This document shows, one piece after another, positions 34,274 through 42,617 of a stretch of 64,000 bases of DNA. The translations under genes and the position numbers were made by a program. Source of the stretch: CAVUEG01 sp963740525. GTDB taxonomy: Bacteria; Actinomycetota; Actinomycetes; Propionibacteriales; Nocardioidaceae. Each line of letters starts with the position of its first letter. Position 1 is the stretch's first letter. The notes below the pieces were generated by a model, which was not told where the DNA came from, did not search any database, and worked only from the letters and a program-made list of their open reading frames with translations. The stretch covers positions 290,800 through 354,799 of the forward strand of contig CAVUEG010000010.1 in assembly GCA_963740525.1 (NCBI GenBank), read 5' to 3'.

Positions 34274-35013
34274 CAGCACCCGCACTCGTGGCCCTGGCTC
34301 ACGGCAGCCGCGACCCACGCTCCAAGGCAACCATCGAGGCGCTCGTCGCCGAAGCCCGTGCACTGCGCCCCGACCTGCGGATCGAGGCGGCGTTCCTCGA
34401 GCTCAGCAAGCCGGCCTTCCCGAAGGTCGTCGACAAGCTTGTGAGGGCTGGCTACGACGAGATCGTGGTGGTCCCGCTGCTGCTCAACGACGCCTACCAC
34501 GCGAAGGTCGACGTACCGGCGGCCGTCAGGGCGGCCACGGAGGCACACCCCGGGCTGCGCGTCCGCGCCAGCCGGATCCTGGGTCTCGAACCGGTCTTCC
34601 TCGAGGTCCTCGACCGGCGCCTGCGCGCTGCACTGACCGACGCGCGGGTGCGCGAGCTGGATGCGCTGGTGCTGGCGTCCGCCGGGTCGTCCGACCCGCT
34701 GGCCAACCAGGCGGTCGCCCGTCTGGCGCGCGTGTGGGGCACCCGACACAAGCTGCCGGTCTCCGCGGCGTTCGCCTCGGCCGCTCCCCCTGCCACCGGC
34801 GAGGCGGTCCGGGCCTTCCGCGCCGAGGGCCGGCGCCACGTGGCCGTGGGGTCGCTGTTCCTGGCTCCGGGCTTCCTCCCGGACCGGGCCGCCGAGCTCG
34901 CTCTCGAGGCCGGCGCGGTCGCGGTGTCCGCCCCGTTGGGCGCCGACCCGGAGGTGGCTCGAACCCTGCTGGCCCGCTACGCCGTGGGCGCCGTCGAGCT
35001 GGTCCCCGTCTGA
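34270..35013 (+). CDS. sirB: Sirohydrochlorin ferrochelatase
   Basis: Inserts iron into sirohydrochlorin to make the sirohaem needed by the sulfite reductase encoded upstream. 247 aa with two CbiX-type halves. The metal-binding N-terminal A-L-A-H-G-S-R-D-P-R (His about 10) and P-L-L-L-N-D-A-Y-H-A-K-V-D with a second His are visible. ATGA overlap with the preceding ORF. CbiX-like cobalt chelatase is the alternative; the operon favours iron. It ends 10 bp before the 32-bp repeat array. Confidence 0.87.
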   Translation: MTAPALVALAHGSRDPRSKATIEALVAEARALRPDLRIEAAFLELSKPAFPKVVDKLVRAGYDEIVVVPLLLNDAYHAKVDVPAAVRAATEAHPGLRVRASRILGLEPVFLEVLDRRLRAALTDARVRELDALVLASAGSSDPLANQAVARLARVWGTRHKLPVSAAFASAAPPATGEAVRAFRAEGRRHVAVGSLFLAPGFLPDRAAELALEAGAVAVSAPLGADPEVARTLLARYAVGAVELVPV

Positions 35014-35023
35014 CCCCCACGCT

Positions 35024-35166
35024 GACGCGGCGCATCTTGCCCGCCGTAGGACGCTGACGCGGCGCATCTTGCCCGCCGTACGACGCCGACGCGGCGCATC
35101 TTGTCCAACCTCCACGGACAAGATGCGCCGCGTCGGCGGCATTTCAGGGACAAGATGCGCCGCGTC
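35024..35166. repeat. 32-bp-period repeat array, locus 1 (3 forward, 2 reverse copies)
   Basis: The core GACGCGGCGCATCTTG starts at 35024, 35056 and 35088, then lies inverted at 35119 and 35151, each step within a set being exactly 32 bp. The two innermost copies make a perfect 22-bp stem (35085-35106 with 35116-35137) and a 9-nt loop. The array fills the space between two convergent genes, 10 nt after one stop codon and 7 nt before the other. It may act as a bidirectional terminator or belong to a dispersed REP-like family (see 44961 and 45871). Confidence 0.92.
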
Positions 35167-35173
35167 GGCGGGG

Positions 35174-36016
35174 TTACAGGGGTTGCTCGTCCTCGAGGCG
35201 GCGGCGCTGCTCGGCCACGTCGAAGTCCGGCGGCGGCCAGCTCAGGTCCATGCCGCGCAGGGTCTCCAGAAGCACCTGGGCCACGGCGAGCTTGCCGAAC
35301 CACTTGCGGTCACCGGGCACCACCAGCCACGGCGCGTACGGCGTGTGGGTGCGTTCGAGGGCGAGCTCGTAGGCCCGCTGGTAGTCGGGCCAGACCTGAC
35401 GTTCGTCGATGTCGCCGGGGTTGAACTTCCACAGCTTGGTCGGGTTCTCGAGGCGCGCCTGCAGCCGGGACTTCTGCTCCTCGGCGGAGATGTGGAGCAT
35501 GCACTTGACGATCGTGGTGCCCTCGTCGACCAGCCGCTTCTCGAAGTCGTTGATCGCGCCGTAGCGCCGCTCGATCTCCTCGGGTCCGGCCAGCTCCCGC
35601 ACCCGGGCGATGAGCACGTCCTCGTAGTGCGATCGGTCGAAGACGCCGATCACACCCGGCTTGGGTAGCTGCCGCTCGATCCGCCACAGGAAGTCGTGCG
35701 CGAGCTCCTCCTGGGTCGGCGCCTTGAACGACGTGATTCGCACGCCCTGTGGGTCGACCATGCCCACGGCATGTCGCAGGATTCCGCCCTTGCCCGAGGT
35801 GTCCATGCCCTGGAGGACCAGCAGGATCCGGCGCCGCCCACCGCTGACCCCTTCGGCGAACAGCCTCTCCTGCAGGTCGGAGAGCTCCGGCCCGATCGCG
35901 TAGAGCGCCGCCTTGCCGGCCTTCTTCTTGCCACTGAAGCCGGGCTTGCCGTGCGGGTCGATCGACGACAGGTCGACCGGACCGGCAGGGAGCGTGAGCT
36001 TGTCGATGATCCCCAT
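35174..36016 (-). CDS. Polyphosphate kinase 2 family protein
   Basis: Transfers phosphate between polyphosphate and nucleotides in the cytoplasm. 280 aa with Walker A L-Q-G-M-D-T-S-G-K-G-G (about 68-78), Walker B V-F-D-R-S-H-Y-E-D (about 123-131) and the lid-type R-L-Q-A-R-L-E-N-P-T-K-L-W-K-F, all typical of PPK2. Whether AMP, ADP or GDP is preferred cannot be read from sequence. CATACT lies 6 nt before the ATG. It is 17 nt downstream of zapE. Confidence 0.9.
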   Translation of the reverse strand: MGIIDKLTLPAGPVDLSSIDPHGKPGFSGKKKAGKAALYAIGPELSDLQERLFAEGVSGGRRRILLVLQGMDTSGKGGILRHAVGMVDPQGVRITSFKAPTQEELAHDFLWRIERQLPKPGVIGVFDRSHYEDVLIARVRELAGPEEIERRYGAINDFEKRLVDEGTTIVKCMLHISAEEQKSRLQARLENPTKLWKFNPGDIDERQVWPDYQRAYELALERTHTPYAPWLVVPGDRKWFGKLAVAQVLLETLRGMDLSWPPPDFDVAEQRRRLEDEQPL

Positions 36017-36033
36017 GGCCCGAGTATGTCGTC

Positions 36034-37041
36034 TCAGCCCGCTTCGCGCGCGAGCGCCACCAGTCGGGAGACCGCCCGGTGGTACTTCTTCCGGTAGCCG
36101 CCGGCGAGCAGCTCGGGTGCGAAGAGCTCGTCGAACCCGACGCCGCTCGCGGCCACCGGCAGGTCCCGGTCATACAGCCGGTCCGCCAGCACGACCAGTC
36201 TCAGCCCGACGGCCTGGTCGCTGACGACGCGCACGTCCTCCAGGCAGACCATCGAGACCCCGTCGAGCAGGGCGCCGTACTTCGAGGGGTGGACCTGCGC
36301 CAGATGCCGGGTCAGGTCGACGAAGTGGTCGTAGGACGCACCGGGCTGCTCCGCGCGCCGACGTACGGTGTCCAGGTCCAGCGGCGCCGGAGCCTCGGGC
36401 AGCCCGCGGTGGCGGTAGTCCTCACCGTCGATGCGCACCGACGAGAACGCGTCGGCCAGGCCCTGGATCTCACGCAGGAAGTCCGCAGTTGCGAAGCGGC
36501 CCTCGCCGAGCTTGCCGGGCAGCGTGTTCGACGTGGCGGCCAGGCGTACGCCGGCCTCCCGCAGCCGGGTGAGCAGGGTCGAGACGAGCACCGTGTCCCC
36601 CGGGTCGTCCAGCTCGAACTCGTCCACGCACACCAGGCGGTACGACGACAGCGCGGCGACCGCGTCGTGGAAACCGAGCGCACCGACGAGGTGGGTCAGC
36701 TCGACGAACGTGGCGAACAGCTTCGGCCCCGGGGCGCTGTGCCAGAGCGACGCGAGCAGGTGGGTCTTGCCCACGCCGTAGCCACCGTCGAGGTAGACCC
36801 CGCCCGGCCCCGGAGCCGGCGCCGTCTTGCGCGACAGCCCCCACCGGCGGGACTTCGGCTGGTGCGCCAGCGCCTCCGCGAAGGCGCTCAGCTCCTTCAC
36901 CGCCTCGGACTGCGAGGGCTGCTGCGGGTCGGGGTGGTAGGAGTCGAAGCTGACGTCGGCAAACCGCGGGGGTGGCACGAGCTCGCCGATCAGCCGGTCC
37001 CGCGGGACCTGCGGGTTGCGGTCGCTCAGCTGGATCGGCAC
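36034..37041 (-). CDS. zapE: AFG1/ZapE-family ATPase
   Basis: 335 aa P-loop ATPase. Walker A is L-D-G-G-Y-G-V-G-K-T-H-L (about 84-95), Walker B is V-C-V-D-E-F-E-L-D-D (about 135-144), and sensor motif A-A-T-S-N-T follows. E. coli ZapE acts at the Z ring; mitochondrial Afg1 aids protein turnover. Position beside ppk2 gives no further clue. GTG start with TACGCT 6 nt upstream (leaderless), divergent from the DNA ligase gene across 37 bp. Confidence 0.9.
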   Translation of the reverse strand: MPIQLSDRNPQVPRDRLIGELVPPPRFADVSFDSYHPDPQQPSQSEAVKELSAFAEALAHQPKSRRWGLSRKTAPAPGPGGVYLDGGYGVGKTHLLASLWHSAPGPKLFATFVELTHLVGALGFHDAVAALSSYRLVCVDEFELDDPGDTVLVSTLLTRLREAGVRLAATSNTLPGKLGEGRFATADFLREIQGLADAFSSVRIDGEDYRHRGLPEAPAPLDLDTVRRRAEQPGASYDHFVDLTRHLAQVHPSKYGALLDGVSMVCLEDVRVVSDQAVGLRLVVLADRLYDRDLPVAASGVGFDELFAPELLAGGYRKKYHRAVSRLVALAREAG

Positions 37042-37078
37042 CGGGACAGCGTACGAAAGGGATGGCTAGGGTCGGCAC

Positions 37079-38176
37079 ATGGACCTGCCCGTGATGCCGC
37101 CCGTGCTGCCGATGCTCGCGAAGTCGGTGAAGGGGATCCCCGACCCGGCCAAGCACGACGGGGGGCTCAGCTTCGAGCCCAAGTGGGATGGCTTTCGATG
37201 CCTGGTCTTCCGCGACGGCGACGACATCGAGCTCGCCAGCCGCAACACGAAGCCGCTGACCCGCTACTTCCCCGAGGTCGTCGAGGCGATGCGCGAGCAG
37301 CTCCCGCGCAGGTGCGTCCTCGATGGCGAGATCTTCGTCGCGGTCGGGCCTCGGCTGGAGTTCGAGACGCTCCAGGAGCGGATCCACCCGGCGGCCTCCC
37401 GGGTGACGATGCTGTCGGAGAAGACGCCCGCGTCGTACGTCGCCTTCGACCTGCTCGCGCTCGGCGACACGTCCTACCTTCCGCGCCCGTTCGCCGAGCG
37501 ACGTGCTGCCCTGGAGGAGGCACTGGGCGCGCTGCCCGGTCCGACGTACCTGACCCGCACCACGACCGACCCCGCCCTGGCCGAGGACTGGTTCCGGCAG
37601 TTCGAGGGCGCCGGGCTCGACGGGGTCATGGCCAAGCCGATGGGGGCGGCGTACCTGCCCAACGCGCGTTCGATGTTCAAGATCAAGCACGAGCGGACGG
37701 CGGACGTGGTGCTGGCCGGCTACCGGCTGCACAAGACCTCCACCGAACAGAACCCCCTGCTCGGCTCCATGCTCCTGGGCCTGTACGACGACGACGGGAA
37801 GCTCCAGCACGTGGGGGTCTCGGCGTCCTTCACCGCGAAACGGCGTGCCGAGCTGCTCGAGGAGCTGCGCCCGCTCGAGTGCCCGATCGAGGAGCACCCG
37901 TGGGGCGAGTGGCAGGACTGGGCGATCGCGAACCCGGACCGGGTGCCGGGGACGCAGAGCCGGTGGAGCGCCGGCAAGGACCTGTCGTTCACCCCGGTGC
38001 GGCCCGAGCGGGTGCTGGAGGTCGGCTACGACCACATGGAGGGGCGACGCTTCCGACACACCGCGCAGTTCAAGCGCTGGCGCCCCGACCGGGACCCGAC
38101 GTCGTGCGGGTACGGTCAGCTCGACGAGGTCGTGAGCTACGACCTCGATAGAATTCTCAGTGTGCCGACGAGCTGA
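37079..38176 (+). CDS. ATP-dependent DNA ligase (LigC-like)
   Basis: 365 aa with the adenylation motif E-P-K-W-D-G-F-R (nucleophile Lys35), motif III D-G-E-I-F-V, motif IV D-G-V-M-A-K, and motif V F-K-I-K-H-E-R. The C-terminal OB domain continues to the end. Such stand-alone ligases support actinobacterial end joining or base excision repair beside NAD-dependent LigA. A LigD-type polymerase gene lies 1 kb away. TAGGGT is 6 nt before the ATG (leaderless). Confidence 0.92.
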   Translation: MDLPVMPPVLPMLAKSVKGIPDPAKHDGGLSFEPKWDGFRCLVFRDGDDIELASRNTKPLTRYFPEVVEAMREQLPRRCVLDGEIFVAVGPRLEFETLQERIHPAASRVTMLSEKTPASYVAFDLLALGDTSYLPRPFAERRAALEEALGALPGPTYLTRTTTDPALAEDWFRQFEGAGLDGVMAKPMGAAYLPNARSMFKIKHERTADVVLAGYRLHKTSTEQNPLLGSMLLGLYDDDGKLQHVGVSASFTAKRRAELLEELRPLECPIEEHPWGEWQDWAIANPDRVPGTQSRWSAGKDLSFTPVRPERVLEVGYDHMEGRRFRHTAQFKRWRPDRDPTSCGYGQLDEVVSYDLDRILSVPTS

Positions 38177-38190
38177 ACGGGAGGCCGACC

Positions 38191-38730
38191 GTGGCCGAGA
38201 ACTATGACGTGGTGCTGCTGGTCGAGCAGGAGCTCTCGCTCCAGGACGCACGCCAGATCCGTGGTCTGCACGAGAGCATCGAGGACCCCGTGCGCTACCA
38301 CGTGCTGCTTCCCGTCGAGGACGCCGCGGCCCGGGTGGAGACGGCGATGGGGTCGCTCGCGGCCGGTGAGGTGCTGGCCGCGCCGGCATTGGCCTTCGGT
38401 GACATCGACACCGAGGAGATCCAGCGCGAGCTGCTGGAGCGCTCCCGTCACGAGCTCGACGAGACGCTGTCCCGGCTCACCGAGGCCGGCGCCGACGCGA
38501 CCGGGCACGTGGTGAGCGTCGACCCGATCGACGCCCTCGCAGCCAAGGTCTCCGACCTCAAGGCCTCCGAGGCGATCATCTTGACCCGACCGCACGTCGT
38601 GGCCGAGTTCTTCCATGTCGACTGGACCTCGCGGGCCCGCCGCAAGATCGGCGTACCGGTGCTGCACCTGCTCGAGCACGAGAACTTCGACGAGCAGGCC
38701 GGCGACGGCGAGGGCGTCACCGGCGTGTGA
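38191..38730 (+). CDS. Conserved hypothetical protein, 179 aa
   Basis: Soluble alpha/beta protein. It opens with Y-D-V-V-L-L-V-E-Q-E-L, has an acidic helical middle (about 75-110) and an I-I-L-T-R-P-H strand-loop. The pattern resembles universal-stress-like Rossmann proteins, but I see no ATP loop and cannot name it. GTG start with GGGAGG upstream. It follows the ligase by 14 nt, so the two probably share a transcript. Its 3' end overlaps the convergent DinB-like gene by 14 nt. Confidence 0.72.
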   Translation: MAENYDVVLLVEQELSLQDARQIRGLHESIEDPVRYHVLLPVEDAAARVETAMGSLAAGEVLAAPALAFGDIDTEEIQRELLERSRHELDETLSRLTEAGADATGHVVSVDPIDALAAKVSDLKASEAIILTRPHVVAEFFHVDWTSRARRKIGVPVLHLLEHENFDEQAGDGEGVTGV

Positions 38731-39235
38731 GCTCGATCGCGATGTCGAGGTGTCCGGCATGCCGGGCGTACTCCTGAAGCACGTGGAAGCAGATCCACCG
38801 GAGGTCGGCCGGGTCGCCGCGACCACCGTGCGCGGCCACCTCGTCGAGGTCGTGGGAGGCGAGCACCTCGGCCGTGCGCTCGCCCAGAAGGCGCAGCCGG
38901 TCGGCCAGCTCCTCGGCGGTCACGGCCGCAGGCACCTGCCATCGCACCTCCGTGCCGTCATCGGGGCGCACCCACGGCTCGTCCACCGTCCAGTCGCCCC
39001 ACACGTCGTCGACCTGATCACCCAGGAAGCTCCAGACGAACCAGCGCTGCTCCATGTGCAGCGCATGCGAGAGCAGCTCGATCGGGCTCCATCCGGAGGG
39101 CAGGCGGGTCCGTCGTCGTTCGGTGGCTGACAGCTCCAGCACGCCGTCGATGAGCTGTCGCCGGTAGAAGTCGAGGTACGCCGCGTGATGCGCTGCCTCG
39201 CCTCCGAGCCCGTGGCAGGGTTCGTCGTCCTTCAT
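38717..39235 (-). CDS. DinB-like (DUF664) four-helix protein
   Basis: 172 aa. W-S-P-I-E-L-L-S-H-A-L-H-M-E-Q-R-W near residue 50 and C-F-H-V-L-Q-E-Y-A-R-H-A-G-H-L-D near 150 give the three-His metal site of the DinB/mycothiol-transferase fold. In actinobacteria many such proteins are mycothiol-dependent S-transferases; the substrate is unknown. The ATG overlaps the LigD-polymerase stop (ATGA), so the two are translationally coupled. Confidence 0.82.
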   Translation of the reverse strand: MKDDEPCHGLGGEAAHHAAYLDFYRRQLIDGVLELSATERRRTRLPSGWSPIELLSHALHMEQRWFVWSFLGDQVDDVWGDWTVDEPWVRPDDGTEVRWQVPAAVTAEELADRLRLLGERTAEVLASHDLDEVAAHGGRGDPADLRWICFHVLQEYARHAGHLDIAIELTRR

Positions 39236-40314
39236 GAGTCCACCCGGTTGCCCTGCTCGTCCCAGTGCTCCTGAACCTTCTTCGACGGCTGCACGCGCGG
39301 CGGCTCGCCCGGCATCTTCGGGTGGTCGGGCGGGAACGGCATCTCGCCCAGCCCCGACTCCTCGTAGAGCGCCAGCAGGGGCTCGAGGGAGTAGGCCGTG
39401 TCGTCGATCGTGGCCCAGGGGTCGCCGTCGGCGAGCAGGTCCGGGACCGTGAAGAGGTTGTACTCCCCCGGGTCGGTCAACGAGGCCAGGTCGGCCCACG
39501 AGAGAGGTGTGGACACGGGGGCTCCGGGCAGGGGCCGCAGGGAGTACGCCGACGCAATTGTCCGGTCCCGACAGTTCTGGTTGAAGTCGACGAAGATCCG
39601 GCTCCCCCGCTCCTCCTTCCACCATGCCGTCGTCACGCCGCTGTCGCGCTTCTCGAGCTCGCGACCGAAGCCGATCGCGGCGTGCCTGACGTCGCCGAAC
39701 TCCCAGCGCGGCTCGATCCGGACGAAGACATGGACGCCGCGGTTGCCCGACGTCTTCGCGAAGCCGACCAGGCCGAGCTCCTCGAGCAGCTCACGAGCCA
39801 CCCCTGCGACGCGGACGGCGTCGGCGAAGGTGGTCCCGGGCTGCGGGTCGAGGTCGATCCTCAGCTCGTCGGGACGGTCCACGTCAGCGCGGCGTACGGG
39901 CCAGGGATGGAAGGTGAGCGTGCCCATGTGCGCGCACCACACGGGGACAGCGATCTCGGTCGGGCAGATCTCCTCGGCGGTGCGCCCCGACGGGAACGTC
40001 ACCTCCGCGGTCTCGAGGTAGTCGGGCGCACCCTTGGGGACCCGCTTCTGGTAGAACGCCTCGGCCTTCTCGCCCGGACGGCCGGTGGCCAGCTTGAGCC
40101 CGGGCAGTACGCCGCTCGGCCACCGCTCCAGCGCCGTCGGCCGGTCCCGCAGCGCCCGCATCAGTCCGTCACCGACGGAGGCGAAGTACTCCGCCACCGC
40201 CAGCTTGGTCACCTCGGGAGTGCGCTCGGTGGCCTGGTAGATCACCCGGTCAGGGCTGGAGACGCGGACGGTGCGCCCTCCGGCATCCACCTCGGCGGCG
40301 GCAGGCTTCGGCAT
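39232..40314 (-). CDS. LigD-type polymerase/primase domain protein
   Basis: 360 aa, equivalent to the stand-alone polymerase domain of bacterial NHEJ LigD (archaeo-eukaryotic primase fold). Catalytic acids are in R-I-D-L-D-P-Q-P-G (Asp154, Asp156); G-L-V-G-F-A-K-T-S-G-N-R-G-V-H-V-F and D-F-N-Q-N are family motifs. It fills gaps at DNA ends, with ribonucleotides preferred in known members. No ku gene is in the window. TAGGTT lies 6 nt before the ATG (leaderless). Confidence 0.9.
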   Translation of the reverse strand: MPKPAAAEVDAGGRTVRVSSPDRVIYQATERTPEVTKLAVAEYFASVGDGLMRALRDRPTALERWPSGVLPGLKLATGRPGEKAEAFYQKRVPKGAPDYLETAEVTFPSGRTAEEICPTEIAVPVWCAHMGTLTFHPWPVRRADVDRPDELRIDLDPQPGTTFADAVRVAGVARELLEELGLVGFAKTSGNRGVHVFVRIEPRWEFGDVRHAAIGFGRELEKRDSGVTTAWWKEERGSRIFVDFNQNCRDRTIASAYSLRPLPGAPVSTPLSWADLASLTDPGEYNLFTVPDLLADGDPWATIDDTAYSLEPLLALYEESGLGEMPFPPDHPKMPGEPPRVQPSKKVQEHWDEQGNRVDS

Positions 40315-40388
40315 GGCACCAACCTAGGCCACGCAAGGTCGCTCTCGCCGAGCTCCTGTCCCGGATTGCGCCGCGGAGCCGGGCCGGA

Positions 40389-40979
40389 CTAGGGACCGCG
40401 ACGCCCCCAGCGCGGCCGGACCGCGCGGTCGGCCTCGGTCGGCAACGGGACCCGGATCTGCCACGCGTGGGCATCGGCATCGACGGCCCAGAGCCGTGCG
40501 GCGACGAGGCGGAGCACCTGGAACGAGCCGACGATCATCACCACCGCGAGCGGCAGCTCGATCGCGAAGGCGGTGACGAGCGACCAGGTCCGCTCGTCGC
40601 CGTGAGCCGTCATCACGTCGAACCAGGCGTCGCAGACCAGGAGCACCCCGGTGGCGAACGAGGTCAGCACCAGCATCTGCCGCCGCAGGTAGCCGAGCAC
40701 GGCCGTCGCGACCAGCATCACGAGCAGGAGCAGGTCGAAGCCGACCCAGGTCACGTCCCAGTGGGTGGCGACGTACTGCCGAGGCAGGGAGGTGCCGAGG
40801 TAGACGGTCCAGGGCACCAGCACGACCGCACTGACGGTGAGCAGCGTGAGCCTCACCTCGCGGGTACGCCGCAGCCATCCCTGGGCCGGAACGATCTCGT
40901 CGACCGGTCGGGCCAGCCGCTTGATCAGGGCCCTCCGCTGGTCGGAGGGCATCTCCGCGATCTGCTCGTCAGTCAGCAC
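40389..40979 (-). CDS. Four-helix membrane protein of unknown function
   Basis: 196 aa. The charged N-terminus (D-E-Q-I-A-E-M-P-S-D-Q-R-R) is followed by four hydrophobic segments and a basic tail (R-P-R-W-G-R-R). The second loop contains T-H-W-D-V-T-W-V-G-F-D and the third C-D-A-W-F-D-V-M-T-A, both conserved-looking. GTG start with GGGGGAGA 9 nt upstream. Not recognised beyond membrane topology. Confidence 0.75.
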   Translation of the reverse strand: MLTDEQIAEMPSDQRRALIKRLARPVDEIVPAQGWLRRTREVRLTLLTVSAVVLVPWTVYLGTSLPRQYVATHWDVTWVGFDLLLLVMLVATAVLGYLRRQMLVLTSFATGVLLVCDAWFDVMTAHGDERTWSLVTAFAIELPLAVVMIVGSFQVLRLVAARLWAVDADAHAWQIRVPLPTEADRAVRPRWGRRGP

Positions 40980-41023
40980 GCGGTCATTCTCCCCCGGAAC
41001 CGTGGGGCGTGCCCGGGCTCACC

Positions 41024-41353
41024 TCACAGCAGGCTGTTCGGCTGGAACGTGGGGCGCCGGTCGACGTCCTCACGTGAGGGACGGACGAACTCGAAGCCGG
41101 AGGTGGTCACGGTCTGCCAGGTCGGATCGGCGCCCGGAAGATCCCGCAGGGACTCCGCACACCCGTCGTGCAGAGGCGGGGCGTGGAAGGCGTTGCGACC
41201 GACCTCCTCGGGGGTGCCCACGAAGGCGACGGGGCGGCCGAGCGTACGGCCGCACACGCCGCAGACCCGCGAGAGCGCACACTGCGTCACCCGCCGTCCG
41301 TCGAGGTGCTCCAGCGACCCGGACCACGCGAACGGCAGCGGGACGACGCTCAC
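41024..41353 (-). CDS. Small protein coupled to the desaturase gene
   Basis: 109 aa beginning V-S-V-V-P-L-P-F-A-W-S-G, with C-A-L-S-R-V-C-G-V-C-G-R-T-L and a later D-G-C-A-E-S-L, a possible zinc site. Its GTG overlaps the desaturase stop (GTGA), so it is the third gene of the reductase-desaturase operon. Not recognised; a role in electron transfer or desaturase stability would be inference. Confidence 0.68.
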   Translation of the reverse strand: MSVVPLPFAWSGSLEHLDGRRVTQCALSRVCGVCGRTLGRPVAFVGTPEEVGRNAFHAPPLHDGCAESLRDLPGADPTWQTVTTSGFEFVRPSREDVDRRPTFQPNSLL

Positions 41354-42576
41354 GACGCGCTCCGCGACCAACCGCCGAGCTCCGCGCGCCGCGGTGGCCG
41401 CTCCTCGTCCGACTTGCGCTTGCGCGATCGGGCCGGCTCGTTGGCGGTGTCCGGGCGCTCCGGCGGGGCAGGGTCGTCGCTGGAGGTCATGCCGTTCGGC
41501 AGCGACAGCTTGATGATGGTGCGCAGAGCCTGGCCGTACTGCCGGTGAAGCGGTCCGGTGGTGTACGGGATGTCGTACTTCTCGCAGAGGGCACGAACCT
41601 TCACGGCGATCTCGGCGTACCTGTTGCTCGGCAGGTCCGGGAAGAGATGGTGCTCGATCTGGAACCCCAGATTGCCCGACGCGATGTGGAGCAGCGGTCC
41701 ACCGGTGAAGTTCGCGGCGCCCAGGATCTGACGTAGGTACCACTCGGGCCTGGTCTCGTCCTCGAGCTCCTCCTCGGTGAAGTGCAGCGCACCGTCGGGG
41801 AAGTGGCCGCAGAAGATGATCATGTAGGACCAGAGGTTCCGCGTCAGGTTCGCGGTCGCGTTGGCGGTGATCGTGGCCTTCCACTGGCGCCCGGAGAGCG
41901 CCGGGTAGACGACGTAGTCCTTCAGGATCTGGTTGCGTCCCTTGCGCAGGATCTGCCTCAGCTGGCGCTTCATCTCCTTCGGGTCCTTCTCGCCCTTGCG
42001 GATCCGCTCGATGTCGAGGTCGTGCAGCGCGACGCCCCACTGGAAGAGCGAGGCGAGCAGGGCGTTGTAGACCGGCTGGCCGAGGTTGAACGGGTGCCAC
42101 TTCTGCTCGCGCGCCATCCGGAGCACGCCGTACCCGATGTCGTTGTCGTAGCCCAGCACGTTGGTGAACTGGTGGTGGATGTAGTTGTGCGAGTGCTTCC
42201 ACTGCTCGGCCGGCTGGGCCGTGTCCCACTCCCAGTTGCTGGAGTGGATCTCCGGGTCGTTCATCCAGTCCCACTGGCCGTGCATGACGTTGTGGCCGAT
42301 CTCCATGTTCTCGAGGATCTTGGCCGCACCGAGCAGACCGGCACCCGTGGCCCAGGCGGCTGCCCGCGTCTTCTTCGACTGGGTGCCAAGCATCAGGGCG
42401 ACGCGTCCTGCCGCGGCGAGTCCGCGCTGCACCTTGATCATCTTGTTGATGTACGCCGCGTCGTTGGCGCCTCGCGACTCCTCGATCTCGGCCCTGATCG
42501 CGTCGAGCTCACGGCCGATCTGCTCGACCTCGTCCTCGGTGAGGTGGGTGTACTCCTTGACGTCCGAGATGGCCAT
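41350..42576 (-). CDS. desA3: Membrane acyl-CoA/fatty acid desaturase (DesA3-like)
   Basis: Introduces a cis double bond into acyl chains at the membrane with a di-iron centre. 408 aa with all three His boxes: G-H-N-V-M-H-G (His95, His99), H-S-H-N-Y-I-H-H-Q-F (about 128-135) and Q-I-E-H-H-L-F-P-D (about 309-313). The tail is basic and Pro-rich. The adjacent reductase gene reproduces the M. tuberculosis Rv3229c-Rv3230c pair, in which DesA3 makes oleoyl-CoA. Expression is probably controlled by the palindrome at 43735. Confidence 0.9.
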   Translation of the reverse strand: MAISDVKEYTHLTEDEVEQIGRELDAIRAEIEESRGANDAAYINKMIKVQRGLAAAGRVALMLGTQSKKTRAAAWATGAGLLGAAKILENMEIGHNVMHGQWDWMNDPEIHSSNWEWDTAQPAEQWKHSHNYIHHQFTNVLGYDNDIGYGVLRMAREQKWHPFNLGQPVYNALLASLFQWGVALHDLDIERIRKGEKDPKEMKRQLRQILRKGRNQILKDYVVYPALSGRQWKATITANATANLTRNLWSYMIIFCGHFPDGALHFTEEELEDETRPEWYLRQILGAANFTGGPLLHIASGNLGFQIEHHLFPDLPSNRYAEIAVKVRALCEKYDIPYTTGPLHRQYGQALRTIIKLSLPNGMTSSDDPAPPERPDTANEPARSRKRKSDEERPPRRAELGGWSRSAS

Positions 42577-42617
42577 CGGGTTCTCCTTCGTTCGCGGTCA
42601 GGTCGTCGATCGTCGGG

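Noticed and set aside
35024..35166. CRISPR array (repeat plus spacer of constant length)
   Set aside because: The 19-bp repeat and 13-bp spacers are too short, spacers are partly alike, copies occur in both orientations, and no cas genes are present.
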